DNA from: Thiomicrospira sp. XS5
Lineage (GTDB): Bacteria; Pseudomonadota; Gammaproteobacteria; Thiomicrospirales; Thiomicrospiraceae
Assembly: GCF_001507555.1 (NCBI RefSeq)
Contig: NZ_LQBO01000001.1
Location: 248,001-312,000 of the forward strand
Direction: 5' to 3'
DNA: 64,000 bases
Of this stretch, positions 1-7,645 are shown piece by piece (within the stretch, counting starts at the first letter, position 1; each line of letters begins with the position of its first letter). A program made the position numbers and the translations under genes. A model generated the notes under the pieces. The model was given only the letters and a program-made list of their open reading frames with translations. It had not been told where the DNA came from and ran no database searches.

Positions 1-1
1 G

Positions 2-1450
2 TTTCTGATCAAACAGTTCCAGCACCCGGCGCAAAAACGCCTGATTCTGGAAGAATTGCTCACCAGCCAACTGAGCTTGCAACTGTTGCGGCAATCCGAA
101 AAACAACGCCAAGCACCGATATTTCCACCCAGCCAAACCGCCAACCAACTGCTGGCCTCTTTGCCGTTTGAGCTCACCGGTGCCCAACAACGGGTGCTGG
201 ATGAAATCCGTCAGGACGTCAATCAACCGCATCCCATGCAACGCTTGGTGCAAGGGGACGTCGGCTCCGGCAAAACCGTCATTGCCGCGCTCGCCGCGAT
301 TCAAGCCGCCGATGCCGGTTACCAGGTGGCCATTATGGCGCCGACGGAAATTCTCGCGGAACAACACCGCAACCACTTTCAGGAATGGCTGGAACCGCTC
401 GGCATTCCGGTCGCCTGGCTCAACGGCCGCATGAAAGCCGCCGAAAAACGCTTTAGGCTGGCGCAAATCGAATCCAACGAGGCCAAAGTAATCATCGGCA
501 CCCACGCCCTGTTTCAGGAAAGCGTCACCTTCAACCGACTCGGGTTGGTCATCATCGACGAACAACACCGTTTTGGCGTGCACCAACGCTTGGCGTTGCA
601 CGATAAAAGCCAGCTCGACGACGACACCCATCCGCACCAACTGATTATGACGGCCACGCCGATTCCACGCACCTTGGCGATGACCGCTTACGGCGACCTG
701 GATTTATCCATCATCGATGAACTGCCGCCCGGCCGCCAGCCCATCGACACCGCAGTATTAAACAATCAAAAACGCTTTGAGGTGATGGAACACCTCTATG
801 CACAGTGCAAAGCCGGGGTACAGGCCTATTGGGTCTGCCCGCTGATTGAAGAATCGGAATTACTGCACGCCCAGGCGGCGGAGGTCACCGCCCAACAATT
901 CAAAGACCATTGGCCGGATTTACGCGTTGGCTTGATCCACGGCCGTTTGAAAGGCGACGAAAAAGCCGAGATGATGGCGGCTTTCCAGAACCATGAATTG
1001 GATTTACTGGTCGCCACCACGGTGATTGAAGTGGGCGTCAATGTACCGAATGCCAGCTTGATGATTATCGAAAACGCCGAGCGACTCGGTCTGGCGCAAT
1101 TGCACCAATTACGCGGTCGCGTGGGCCGGGGGCATAAGAAAAGCCACTGTGTGCTGTTGTACCAGGCCCCACTGGGCGAAACCGGCAAGGCGCGTCTCAA
1201 CATCATGCGCGACACCAACGACGGTTTCCGCATTGCAGAAGAAGACCTGAAATTACGCGGCCCGGGCGAAATTCTCGGCACTCGACAAACCGGCGGCCTG
1301 CAATTTAGAATAGCCGACTTGAAGCGGGATCAGGAATGGATTCCAGTCGCCAAACATTGGGCCGAAACCCTGGCCGTCAGCGACCCGGACATTGTCGACG
1401 CCTTGCATACCCGCTGGATAGGAGAACGAATGGATTACAAACATGCCTGA
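2..1450 (+). CDS. recG: ATP-dependent DNA helicase RecG, C-terminal part (5' end outside the window)
   Basis: RecG is a cytoplasmic helicase that remodels stalled replication forks and Holliday junctions. The frame is open from base 2, so the first visible codons (FLIKQFQHPAQKRL) belong to the wedge-domain side and the true start lies upstream. Visible helicase motifs are the Walker A GDVGSGKT, the DEQH box, ATPIPRTL, VIEVGVNVPNA and QLRGRVGRG, which give two complete RecA-like lobes. The C-terminus (RGPGEILGTRQTGG...) is the usual RecG end. The stop overlaps the start of ubiC by 8 bases, so the two are probably cotranscribed. The internal TTG at position 56 is not a real start. Confidence 0.97.
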   Translation, partial: FLIKQFQHPAQKRLILEELLTSQLSLQLLRQSEKQRQAPIFPPSQTANQLLASLPFELTGAQQRVLDEIRQDVNQPHPMQRLVQGDVGSGKTVIAALAAIQAADAGYQVAIMAPTEILAEQHRNHFQEWLEPLGIPVAWLNGRMKAAEKRFRLAQIESNEAKVIIGTHALFQESVTFNRLGLVIIDEQHRFGVHQRLALHDKSQLDDDTHPHQLIMTATPIPRTLAMTAYGDLDLSIIDELPPGRQPIDTAVLNNQKRFEVMEHLYAQCKAGVQAYWVCPLIEESELLHAQAAEVTAQQFKDHWPDLRVGLIHGRLKGDEKAEMMAAFQNHELDLLVATTVIEVGVNVPNASLMIIENAERLGLAQLHQLRGRVGRGHKKSHCVLLYQAPLGETGKARLNIMRDTNDGFRIAEEDLKLRGPGEILGTRQTGGLQFRIADLKRDQEWIPVAKHWAETLAVSDPDIVDALHTRWIGERMDYKHA

Positions 1451-1994
1451 CCGTTTGCATTGGTACCCGGCCGCCCTGTTCGGACGCCTGGGCATTGAAC
1501 CGGCTTACCGGGAATGGTTGCTGGAAACCGGTTCCTTGACCGCCAAAATCCGCCAGGCCTGCCCGGAAATGCACGTGACGGTTTTATCGGAAAGATGGGA
1601 AGTGCCGTTACGCTTTGAAGCGGAACGTTTGAAACTGGCCGACAACCGCAAAGCCTGGGTACGATGTGTATTGCTAAAATGCGGCGATGAACCTTTAGTG
1701 TACGGCCGTACCGTGATTCCCGACTGCGTGCCGGGCAATGCCTGGTACCGTCTGCGCCAACTGGGGAATCGTCCTTTGGGCGAAATCCTGTTTCAGCTCC
1801 CCAAGGTGCAACGAACGCCGTTTGAAATCGCCCACACCCAAACGACCGACTGGCCGTATTTGGCCGAAGCCGAACCGGCCAGACCGGTCTATGCAAGACA
1901 ATCCACCTTCACACAAGACGGCGACACCTTGTTGCTCTCGGAAGGCTTTCGCGCCCGCCCAGCCGGTTCACCGCCGTCTCAAGTTCTGCCTTAA
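1443..1994 (+). CDS. ubiC: chorismate--pyruvate lyase UbiC
   Basis: UbiC splits chorismate into 4-hydroxybenzoate and pyruvate, the first committed step of ubiquinone synthesis, in the cytoplasm. The 183-residue length fits the family. Family features are the N-terminal W-L-x-x-x-GSLT block (residues about 25-32), the central GRTVIP segment and the C-terminal RQSTF...LLLSEGF block. It overlaps recG by 8 bases. The next enzyme of the pathway, UbiA, is encoded about 5.7 kb away on the other strand rather than beside ubiC as in enterobacteria. The last residues (RPAGSPPSQVLP) are not conserved. Confidence 0.93.
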   Translation: MPDRLHWYPAALFGRLGIEPAYREWLLETGSLTAKIRQACPEMHVTVLSERWEVPLRFEAERLKLADNRKAWVRCVLLKCGDEPLVYGRTVIPDCVPGNAWYRLRQLGNRPLGEILFQLPKVQRTPFEIAHTQTTDWPYLAEAEPARPVYARQSTFTQDGDTLLLSEGFRARPAGSPPSQVLP

Positions 1995-2005
1995 ACAAGA
2001 CGGCC

Positions 2006-2725
2006 TTAGAACTTGTAGTACTTCCAACCTGTTTGCATACGGTTGACGATTTCGTCGATCGCGGTTTTATCGGACTCAACGCCATCAATCAGCTTGGCCG
2101 GTTCGCCTTTGGCCTTACGGCGTTCCAAGGCGCGTTGGCAGGCAATCAACTTGAGGTTATCGTATTGTGCTAACAGGCTGATGATGGCTTCACGACTCTG
2201 ATTATCCTGCTCAAACAACTCGATGCCATGGTCGTTGGCCACGATTTCGATTTGCATCGGCGGCACACCGTCCTGTGCTTTGTTTTCCGATAACAGCGTG
2301 CTGGCTTTTTGCAAAAGCGCCTGCGTTTTTTCCGGCTGGTTGGAATCAATGTGCAACAAAATCCGACTGTCGGTCGCCTCATTCTGCACCACCGACACAC
2401 CTTGCATGCCCGACTCGGTCGACATATAAGGCAGAGCGAACACACCCAGCGCCACCACCAAAACGACCGATGCGGCCGCGGCCCAATAAGTCCGATTGAA
2501 AATCCGGCTGGCGCCTTGGCTTTCAAACGTCGGACGTGGCGGCACCGGCACTTTTTGATAATGCTCCAACATCTGCTGTTTGATTTTGCGCAGCTCACAC
2601 ACCTCATTGCGCAAGGCCGGGTCCAACTTCAGCGACTCTTCAAAACGCTGACGCTCCTGCAACGACAGTTCGCCGTCCAGGTAGGCATGAATTTCCTGCG
2701 GTGTCGTTTTCAATTTTTCCGTCAT
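2006..2725 (-). CDS. membrane anti-sigma factor with periplasmic DsrE-like domain
   Basis: This 239-residue protein has a cytoplasmic N-terminal anti-sigma domain (IHAYLDGELSLQERQRFEESL, about residues 12-32, typical of RsiW/ChrR-like anti-sigma factors). A single transmembrane helix follows at about 80-99, then a periplasmic domain at about 120-239. No complete H-x3-C-x2-C zinc motif is present. The periplasmic domain lines up by eye with the two DsrE-family proteins encoded divergently: RILLHIDS against KVVLQISD and KVVYHINY; IEIVANDHGIELF against LEIVAFGPGLRLML; CQRAL (Cys196) against CANTL and CNNTL; and a closing G-W-x-Y-Y-K-F against GYQILKP and GFVYLRP. The start overlaps the sigma gene stop by 4 bases. 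The sensor role is inferred. Confidence 0.82.
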   Translation of the reverse strand: MTEKLKTTPQEIHAYLDGELSLQERQRFEESLKLDPALRNEVCELRKIKQQMLEHYQKVPVPPRPTFESQGASRIFNRTYWAAAASVVLVVALGVFALPYMSTESGMQGVSVVQNEATDSRILLHIDSNQPEKTQALLQKASTLLSENKAQDGVPPMQIEIVANDHGIELFEQDNQSREAIISLLAQYDNLKLIACQRALERRKAKGEPAKLIDGVESDKTAIDEIVNRMQTGWKYYKF

Positions 2726-3300
2726 TTTGCGCTACTCTTTTTTAAAACGACCACATTGTCTGGATAACTGGGAATCAGCTTCTCACTGGTGACCAATTTC
2801 TTCAACTTTTCCCGGGCTCGGGAAAGGCGGCTCATGACCGTGCCGACAGGCACTTCGGTGATTTCCGCCACTTCCTGATAGGAATAGCCTTGCAAGTCGA
2901 CAAGGACGATGACTTCCCGCTGGTCGATCGGCAGATTGCCGATGGCATCGTGAATGTTCTGAATCGTCTGCTTGCGAATATACAAGGATTCAATCGATTC
3001 CGTTTTCAGTTGCTCACCCACTTCCGCGACATCCACCTGATGCCAACGGGCATTTTGCCGACAGTTATCGTAAAACAGGTTATGCATGATTTTGCACAAC
3101 CATCGGTCAACATTCTCAAAACACGCTAGCTGATCGGCTTTTTGCAACGACTTCAACATAGTGTCCTGAACCAAATCTTGCGCCAAGGATTCATCCTGAC
3201 TCCAGGCGTAAGCAATCCGGTAAAGGTTGGCATAGTGCGACTCCAGCACGGCGTTCAACTTCACCTGATTGGTTTTTAATTTAATCCAATTGCTAATCAT
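2722..3300 (-). CDS. ECF (extracytoplasmic function) RNA polymerase sigma factor
   Basis: This is a 192-residue sigma-70 family protein with only regions 2 and 4. Region 2 spans about residues 20-85 and includes LAQDLVQDTMLKSL and VDRWLCKIMHNLFYDNCR. Region 4 spans about 115-170 and includes LPIDQREVIVLVDLQGYSYQEVAEITEVPVGTVMSRLSRAREKL. It directs RNA polymerase to a small set of envelope-related promoters and is normally held by its cognate anti-sigma factor, which is the next gene and overlaps it by 4 bases. GGGAGT lies about 7 bases before the ATG. A candidate target promoter lies in the divergent intergenic region in front of the DsrE-like genes. Confidence 0.95.
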   Translation of the reverse strand: MISNWIKLKTNQVKLNAVLESHYANLYRIAYAWSQDESLAQDLVQDTMLKSLQKADQLACFENVDRWLCKIMHNLFYDNCRQNARWHQVDVAEVGEQLKTESIESLYIRKQTIQNIHDAIGNLPIDQREVIVLVDLQGYSYQEVAEITEVPVGTVMSRLSRAREKLKKLVTSEKLIPSYPDNVVVLKKSSAK

Positions 3301-3432
3301 TCAAACTCCCTTTTTTTCATCATAGGCAAAATTTTCGACCGCCACAAGCCTTTGTTTCACCTATCAGAATATAACTGTTTCATGAAATAAGAAGCTGTTA
3401 TCTCGCCATAGAAATAACCATCTCAGAAAGTT

Positions 3433-3459
3433 GGAATAAAGCCGGACGATTTTCCGTTA
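3433..3459 (+). promoter_or_regulatory. candidate ECF-sigma promoter of the DsrE/porin operon
   Basis: GGAATAA (3433-3439), a 15-base spacer and CGTTA (3455-3459) resemble the GGAA...CGT(C/T) pattern common to ECF promoters. It sits about 50 bases before the GTG start at 3509 and faces away from the sigma gene. Assignment to the neighbouring sigma factor is inference; no second copy was seen before the sigma gene itself. Confidence 0.4.
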
Positions 3460-3508
3460 TTGGGGAGAGCGCTCTTGAAGACGCATGAAAATTTGGAGGA
3501 AATAAAAC

Positions 3509-3970
3509 GTGTTCAAACCTAAAACAAAACTGTTCATCCTTAGCTGGCTCGCCACTTTGTTGTTTTCAGCCAACATTATGGCCGCAGCCGAGGAACCGCC
3601 ATTGCCGGATACTTTTGCGACCCATAAAGTCGTCCTGCAAATCAGCGACCCGGATCCATTCAAGCAGACTTTGGTGCTGAATGTGGCCAACAATCTGATG
3701 AAGCACTACGATGCCGGTGATTTAGATTTGGAAATCGTCGCCTTCGGCCCCGGCTTACGTTTGATGCTGGAAGGCAACGTCAATACGCCACGGATTAAAG
3801 CGCTCATGAGCGCCGGCGTGCGTTTCAGCGGCTGTGCCAATACCCTGAAGCATTTCACCAAAATTCTGGGAAGCAAACCAGCTTTGACCGAAGGCGTGAC
3901 CGTGGTGCCAGCCGGTGCGGCCCGTATCCTGCAGTTGAATGCTGCCGGTTATCAAATACTGAAACCTTAA
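3509..3970 (+). CDS. exported DsrE-family protein, first copy
   Basis: This 153-residue protein has an N-terminal signal peptide (charged FKPKTK, hydrophobic LFILSWLATLLFSANI, cleavage near AAA-EE) and a DsrE/DsrF-like alpha/beta domain (about residues 38-153). Seen motifs are KVVLQISDPD, LEIVAFGPGLRLML, a single conserved Cys109 in the SGCANTL segment, and the terminal AGYQILKP. Periplasmic members of this family accompany sulfur-oxidation genes, but their reaction is not established. The start is GTG at 3509, with GGAGGA eight bases upstream. It heads a probable operon with the second copy and a porin. It resembles the periplasmic domain of the adjacent anti-sigma factor. Confidence 0.85.
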   Translation: MFKPKTKLFILSWLATLLFSANIMAAAEEPPLPDTFATHKVVLQISDPDPFKQTLVLNVANNLMKHYDAGDLDLEIVAFGPGLRLMLEGNVNTPRIKALMSAGVRFSGCANTLKHFTKILGSKPALTEGVTVVPAGAARILQLNAAGYQILKP

Positions 3971-3999
3971 TCAAACGACTCTAAGAGTCCGAGGAGACC

Positions 4000-4485
4000 A
4001 TGATGCTTAACGTCACCAAATTGTTTGTCCTGGCCTTATTGTCCGGTTGGATGCTGCTGTCTTCAGCGCAAGCCTCCGAAGGCTACGGTCATCAAAAAGT
4101 GGTTTATCACATCAACTATGACGATGCCAAAAAGCAGTCCAGCACCTTACGTAACATCCAAAACCACATCAATGCGGTGGGCGCTGACAACCTGGACATC
4201 AAAGTTGTGTTGCATGGCAACGGATTATCTCTGTTGCTGAAACAACAGGCTCTGAAAAACGTGCCGAAATTCAAGGCGGCCAATGCCACAACACAAATGC
4301 AGCAAAAAATCGACAGCTTACGCATGCAAGGCGTGGTGTTTGATGTTTGTAACAACACCCTGAAAGGCCGCAATGTCGATTATCAGCGCGATCTGTACGA
4401 CGTTGACCAAAAAGATATTGTACCCAGCGGCGTGGCTGAACTGGCGCACCTGCAAGAAGAAGGGTTCGTTTACCTGAGACCTTGA
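4000..4485 (+). CDS. exported DsrE-family protein, second copy
   Basis: This 161-residue protein has a clear signal peptide (LFVLALLSGWMLLSSAQA, cleavage after AQA) and a DsrE-like domain opening with HQKVVYHINYDD. Further marks are IKVVLHGNGLSLLL, the single Cys117 in FDVCNNTL, and the terminal DIVPSGVAELAHLQEEGFVYLRP pattern, which matches the first copy. It carries an extra stretch (about residues 82-100) absent from the first copy. It begins 29 bases after that gene ends, with GAGGAG just upstream, so it belongs to the same operon. A periplasmic sulfur-related or redox role is a guess from family context. Confidence 0.85.
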   Translation: MMLNVTKLFVLALLSGWMLLSSAQASEGYGHQKVVYHINYDDAKKQSSTLRNIQNHINAVGADNLDIKVVLHGNGLSLLLKQQALKNVPKFKAANATTQMQQKIDSLRMQGVVFDVCNNTLKGRNVDYQRDLYDVDQKDIVPSGVAELAHLQEEGFVYLRP

Positions 4486-4550
4486 ATCACCGAATCAGAC
4501 ATCACTTGAATAGACCCTAAAAACAATAGAAAACACTAGAGAAGAGGCTT

Positions 4551-5864
4551 ATGAAAAAACAATTTTTAACCAAATTATTACCGGCCGCCATCATCGCGGC
4601 TTGCACCACCACTCCGGCTCAAGCCACCAACTGGTTGATGCTGCAAGGCACCGAACCCGCCGACCAAGCGCCAAGAGCCAAACTATGGGGCTTTGTGCAA
4701 CTGGATTATCAACACACCGACGACACCAAACTGAAAGCAGGCCCTGGTAAAGGCAAACCGGCGGCGTTTAACCAAATGGCCCCTCAACTGGACAGCGCCA
4801 GCGGGTTCAATGTCAAACGTGCCCGTATCGGGGTGCGCGGCAACAACCTGCCATTGGATAAAAAAGTGAACTATTTCCTACTGGCGGAATTTGGGAACAA
4901 CGGTATCACCACAGGCAAAGGCGCCTCGCAAGGCCAGCTGACCGACGCCAGTGTGACCCTGAACTACATTCCGGGCGCACGCGTACGCGCCGGTTTATTT
5001 AAAACACCGGGTTCAGAAGAAGCACTGCAAGCCGCTTTCGTCGCCAATTACATTAATTTCACCAATGCCACTAACCGTTTGCTATTGGAAAGAGATTTTG
5101 AATACCAAAGCGGAAATACCGAACGGGATGGTCCGGTCGGCGCTTTCCGCGATACTGGGGTGCAGGTATTCGACACTTTTAACCTCGGCGGCTGGGATAC
5201 CAGTTATGCTGTTATGATCGGCAACGGAGGTGGCTTAGCGGTCACCAATGACGATGGCAACATGGACACCTACCTGTATGCCTCCACCGAAAAAGTTTTT
5301 GGTGACTCTAAAGGCCCTCGGCGTCAAGGCTTTAAGCTGTATGCTTGGACCCAAAACGGGAAGCGAGATTACAATGACGGTACCCCGTCGACTCCGGGCA
5401 CAGAACAGAGTCAAGACCGTACTCGTAGCGGCTTAGGGACCACCTATTTTAACGGCAAATATCGCATGGCGGCCGAATACATTATGGCCGACGGGATGAT
5501 TTACGGCGGCACATCTGGCGCAAGAACGCCAGACGACGGCGGTACCTTCAGCGTCTTGCCGGATCAGAAAGCCGACGGTTATTACGTTAGTTTGGGGTAT
5601 CGTCCGATTTCAACCGTGGAACTGGATGTACGTTATGACAAGCTGAACAGTGCCACCGATAAAAACGGCACCGGTGGCGCCAACGCCGAGCGTGTATTCG
5701 AAACCACGACGCTGGGTGCACAATACTTCTTCAATAAGAAGACATCCCTGAAAGCCAACTATGAAATCCGCAGCATTGACGCACCGAACTCCAACGATAC
5801 CGTCAATGACATTCTGGATTCCATCGATAATCGTATTTCCGTACAGCTAACCGCTGTTTTCTAA
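4551..5864 (+). CDS. outer-membrane porin, Porin_O_P (OprO/OprP-like) family
   Basis: This 437-residue beta-barrel has a signal peptide (KKQFLTKLLPAAIIAACTTTPAQA). The N-terminal repeat region WGFVQLDYQHTDD...FNVKRARIGVRGNNL is typical of phosphate-selective porin O/P family members, followed by VRAGLFKTPGSEEAL and alternating amphipathic strands up to the terminal ISVQLTAVF, which ends in the Phe typical of outer-membrane barrels. The family includes phosphate and pyrophosphate channels, but substrate cannot be read from sequence. It follows the DsrE-like genes after 65 bases and is closed by a strong terminator, so it may belong to the ECF-sigma regulon. Confidence 0.88.
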   Translation: MKKQFLTKLLPAAIIAACTTTPAQATNWLMLQGTEPADQAPRAKLWGFVQLDYQHTDDTKLKAGPGKGKPAAFNQMAPQLDSASGFNVKRARIGVRGNNLPLDKKVNYFLLAEFGNNGITTGKGASQGQLTDASVTLNYIPGARVRAGLFKTPGSEEALQAAFVANYINFTNATNRLLLERDFEYQSGNTERDGPVGAFRDTGVQVFDTFNLGGWDTSYAVMIGNGGGLAVTNDDGNMDTYLYASTEKVFGDSKGPRRQGFKLYAWTQNGKRDYNDGTPSTPGTEQSQDRTRSGLGTTYFNGKYRMAAEYIMADGMIYGGTSGARTPDDGGTFSVLPDQKADGYYVSLGYRPISTVELDVRYDKLNSATDKNGTGGANAERVFETTTLGAQYFFNKKTSLKANYEIRSIDAPNSNDTVNDILDSIDNRISVQLTAVF

Positions 5865-5889
5865 GTTTCGTTGCTTGTCTAAAGTGCTT

Positions 5890-5912
5890 GGCCTGCTGTG
5901 CAGGCCTTTTTT
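5890..5912 (+). terminator. Rho-independent terminator after the porin gene
   Basis: GGCCTGC (5890-5896), loop TGT, GCAGGCC (5900-5906), then six T. It is a perfect 7-bp stem 25 bases past the porin stop. Confidence 0.9.
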
Positions 5913-5934
5913 ATATCCGTTGATTCAGTATTGA

Positions 5935-7122
5935 CTACTTATGATCATAAAATTGTGCTTCCAGCATAAAACGAATACTGGCATCCACCTTATTGAAATC
6001 CGTGTCGTCTGAAAAACTGAACTCCGGGTCGATTTCAAAAAACATCCAATCTTTGTATATCCGCTCCCGCCAGTTCACCCCGACGGAATAAGAGCTTAAA
6101 TTGAAACCCGGTGCATCCGGCGTCCAATTCCAGTTCCAGCCAAGGTAATAGGCTAAGCCACGATGCACATTGACCTGATCGACAAAAATGAAATTCTGCG
6201 ACAACGAATAGTTTTGATCTTTATCTTTCCAATCGGCTTCGGTTTGCGAACGAAATAAAAACTGGTTATTAATTTGCCGGTCGAATACCTGACGGGAGTT
6301 CAACCCCACACCTTTATAGCTTTCCCAGTACAAATCCTGATACATTCGGCTATACCATTTCGGACTGAGCTTCCATTTATAATGCAACTTAATCCGTGCG
6401 TAGGGATCCGGTTCAATAACATTACGAAAATTCAGACCCACATCAACGAAAGTTACGGTAAAACCAGCCAGATCCAATGCATAACGCAAACCAACGTTGG
6501 TTCCGTCATCCTGTTGCGGCGAGGTGGCGCTGGAAGCATTATTCAATGGGGAGTTATTACCCGTTCCAGCGGTACTACCCGCGCCGCCTGAAGAAAGTTC
6601 TTTGATATTGTCTTCTGCCGAACTGACAATCACATGCCAGCGCCGTTGGGTTTTCGGTAAGGCAATTTTGGCCCGAAACTTAACTTGCGTATCAATACTG
6701 CCGTCCGAATGAAAACGGACCGGTGTCATAATATCCAAACGACTGCCTTTGGTTCGGTCAAAAGAGTCACCGGTTCCGAAGAAGTCATCGGCTTGTTCAC
6801 CGAAATCATCCACGGTATGACTGAGCCAGTCGTGCATGGTGTCCAGATACTTGAAAGTGAAGTTCAATAACGGACTTTCTGTGCCTTCAAAAAAATAGGT
6901 TTTTTCCGGTGGTGCGCTGGGGTTGGTCGTATCGGGAGCAGTTTCCGGCCCCGTTTTGGCGGGTGTTTTTGAAGATTCGGATGCGGAGTGATTCGTCTTA
7001 TCAGACGCTTCGTCTTCAGTTGTAGATTCCACCTGTTCGATAAAGTCACTGGAAAGCACACTCTGCGGTATGCTCCACGCAATCCAGCTCAAAAACAGTA
7101 TAATGATTCTATTATTATGCAA
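5935..7122 (-). CDS. exported outer-membrane-like protein of unknown function
   Basis: I do not recognise the family. The 395-residue product has a signal peptide (IIILFLSWIAWSIPQSVLSS). A Ser/Thr/Pro/Glu-rich low-complexity linker follows (about residues 30-75). The rest is rich in alternating aromatic and polar strands (for example ARIKLHYKWKLSPKWYSRMYQDLYW) and ends in RFMLEAQFYDHK, which suggests a beta-barrel. The start is TTG at 7122, because an in-frame stop lies a few codons upstream and no ATG is available. GAGG lies about 12 bases before it. The next gene starts divergently only 13 bases away. Confidence 0.75.
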   Translation of the reverse strand: MHNNRIIILFLSWIAWSIPQSVLSSDFIEQVESTTEDEASDKTNHSASESSKTPAKTGPETAPDTTNPSAPPEKTYFFEGTESPLLNFTFKYLDTMHDWLSHTVDDFGEQADDFFGTGDSFDRTKGSRLDIMTPVRFHSDGSIDTQVKFRAKIALPKTQRRWHVIVSSAEDNIKELSSGGAGSTAGTGNNSPLNNASSATSPQQDDGTNVGLRYALDLAGFTVTFVDVGLNFRNVIEPDPYARIKLHYKWKLSPKWYSRMYQDLYWESYKGVGLNSRQVFDRQINNQFLFRSQTEADWKDKDQNYSLSQNFIFVDQVNVHRGLAYYLGWNWNWTPDAPGFNLSSYSVGVNWRERIYKDWMFFEIDPEFSFSDDTDFNKVDASIRFMLEAQFYDHK

Positions 7123-7135
7123 TCAAAAAAGCCTC

Positions 7136-7642
7136 ATGTCGGACCAAATCAAACAAATCCAAGCGACCTACCAACCCATTGAAGATCGAATTCTGTTTCA
7201 ACTGCACACGCAACAGCAACAATGTTTGCAGGCCTGGATTACCCGACGTTATCTAAAATTACTGATTCCCGCCCTGCAAGGTCAACACCCGCAAACCGGT
7301 GAAGCCATCGTTCAAAACGAACACCCTGCCGAGCGGCAGCTTCGTCAGGAAAAAGCGCAACTGGAGGGCGACTTCGAAAAGCCATACGAGGAACCGGACA
7401 ATCTGGAACACCCGTTAGGCGATAGCCCTATTCTATTAGCGAAAATGACCTTTCGCAATCTGGATGGTCCTACCCCGCAATTGGTCTTGGAACCGGAAGA
7501 CGGTGCCGGCATTCAATTGGGCTATAATCCTGAGTTAATGGGGGTTCTGCTCACCGTCTTCGGCAAAGCCTTAAACAAATCCGATTGGTCGCTGGATCTG
7601 GAACCCATTCTCGACATGCCCGATAACATGACCCTGCAATGA
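7136..7642 (+). CDS. hypothetical protein, 168 residues
   Basis: Unrecognised cytoplasmic protein. The ATG at 7136 (MSDQIKQIQATYQPIEDRILF) is preferred over upstream in-frame ATGs because those lie inside the divergent gene. A TATAAT (7099-7104) lies 32 bases before it and fits as a -10 box. The N-terminal half is helical and Gln-rich, and the C-terminal half (LEPEDGAGIQLGYNPELMGVLLTVFGKAL) is compact, with no transmembrane segment or catalytic motif visible. The stop is 3 bases from the end of convergent ubiA. The segment encoding LQAW contains GCAGGCCTGG, a near-match to the dispersed palindrome. Confidence 0.72.
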   Translation: MSDQIKQIQATYQPIEDRILFQLHTQQQQCLQAWITRRYLKLLIPALQGQHPQTGEAIVQNEHPAERQLRQEKAQLEGDFEKPYEEPDNLEHPLGDSPILLAKMTFRNLDGPTPQLVLEPEDGAGIQLGYNPELMGVLLTVFGKALNKSDWSLDLEPILDMPDNMTLQ

Positions 7643-7645
7643 CCT

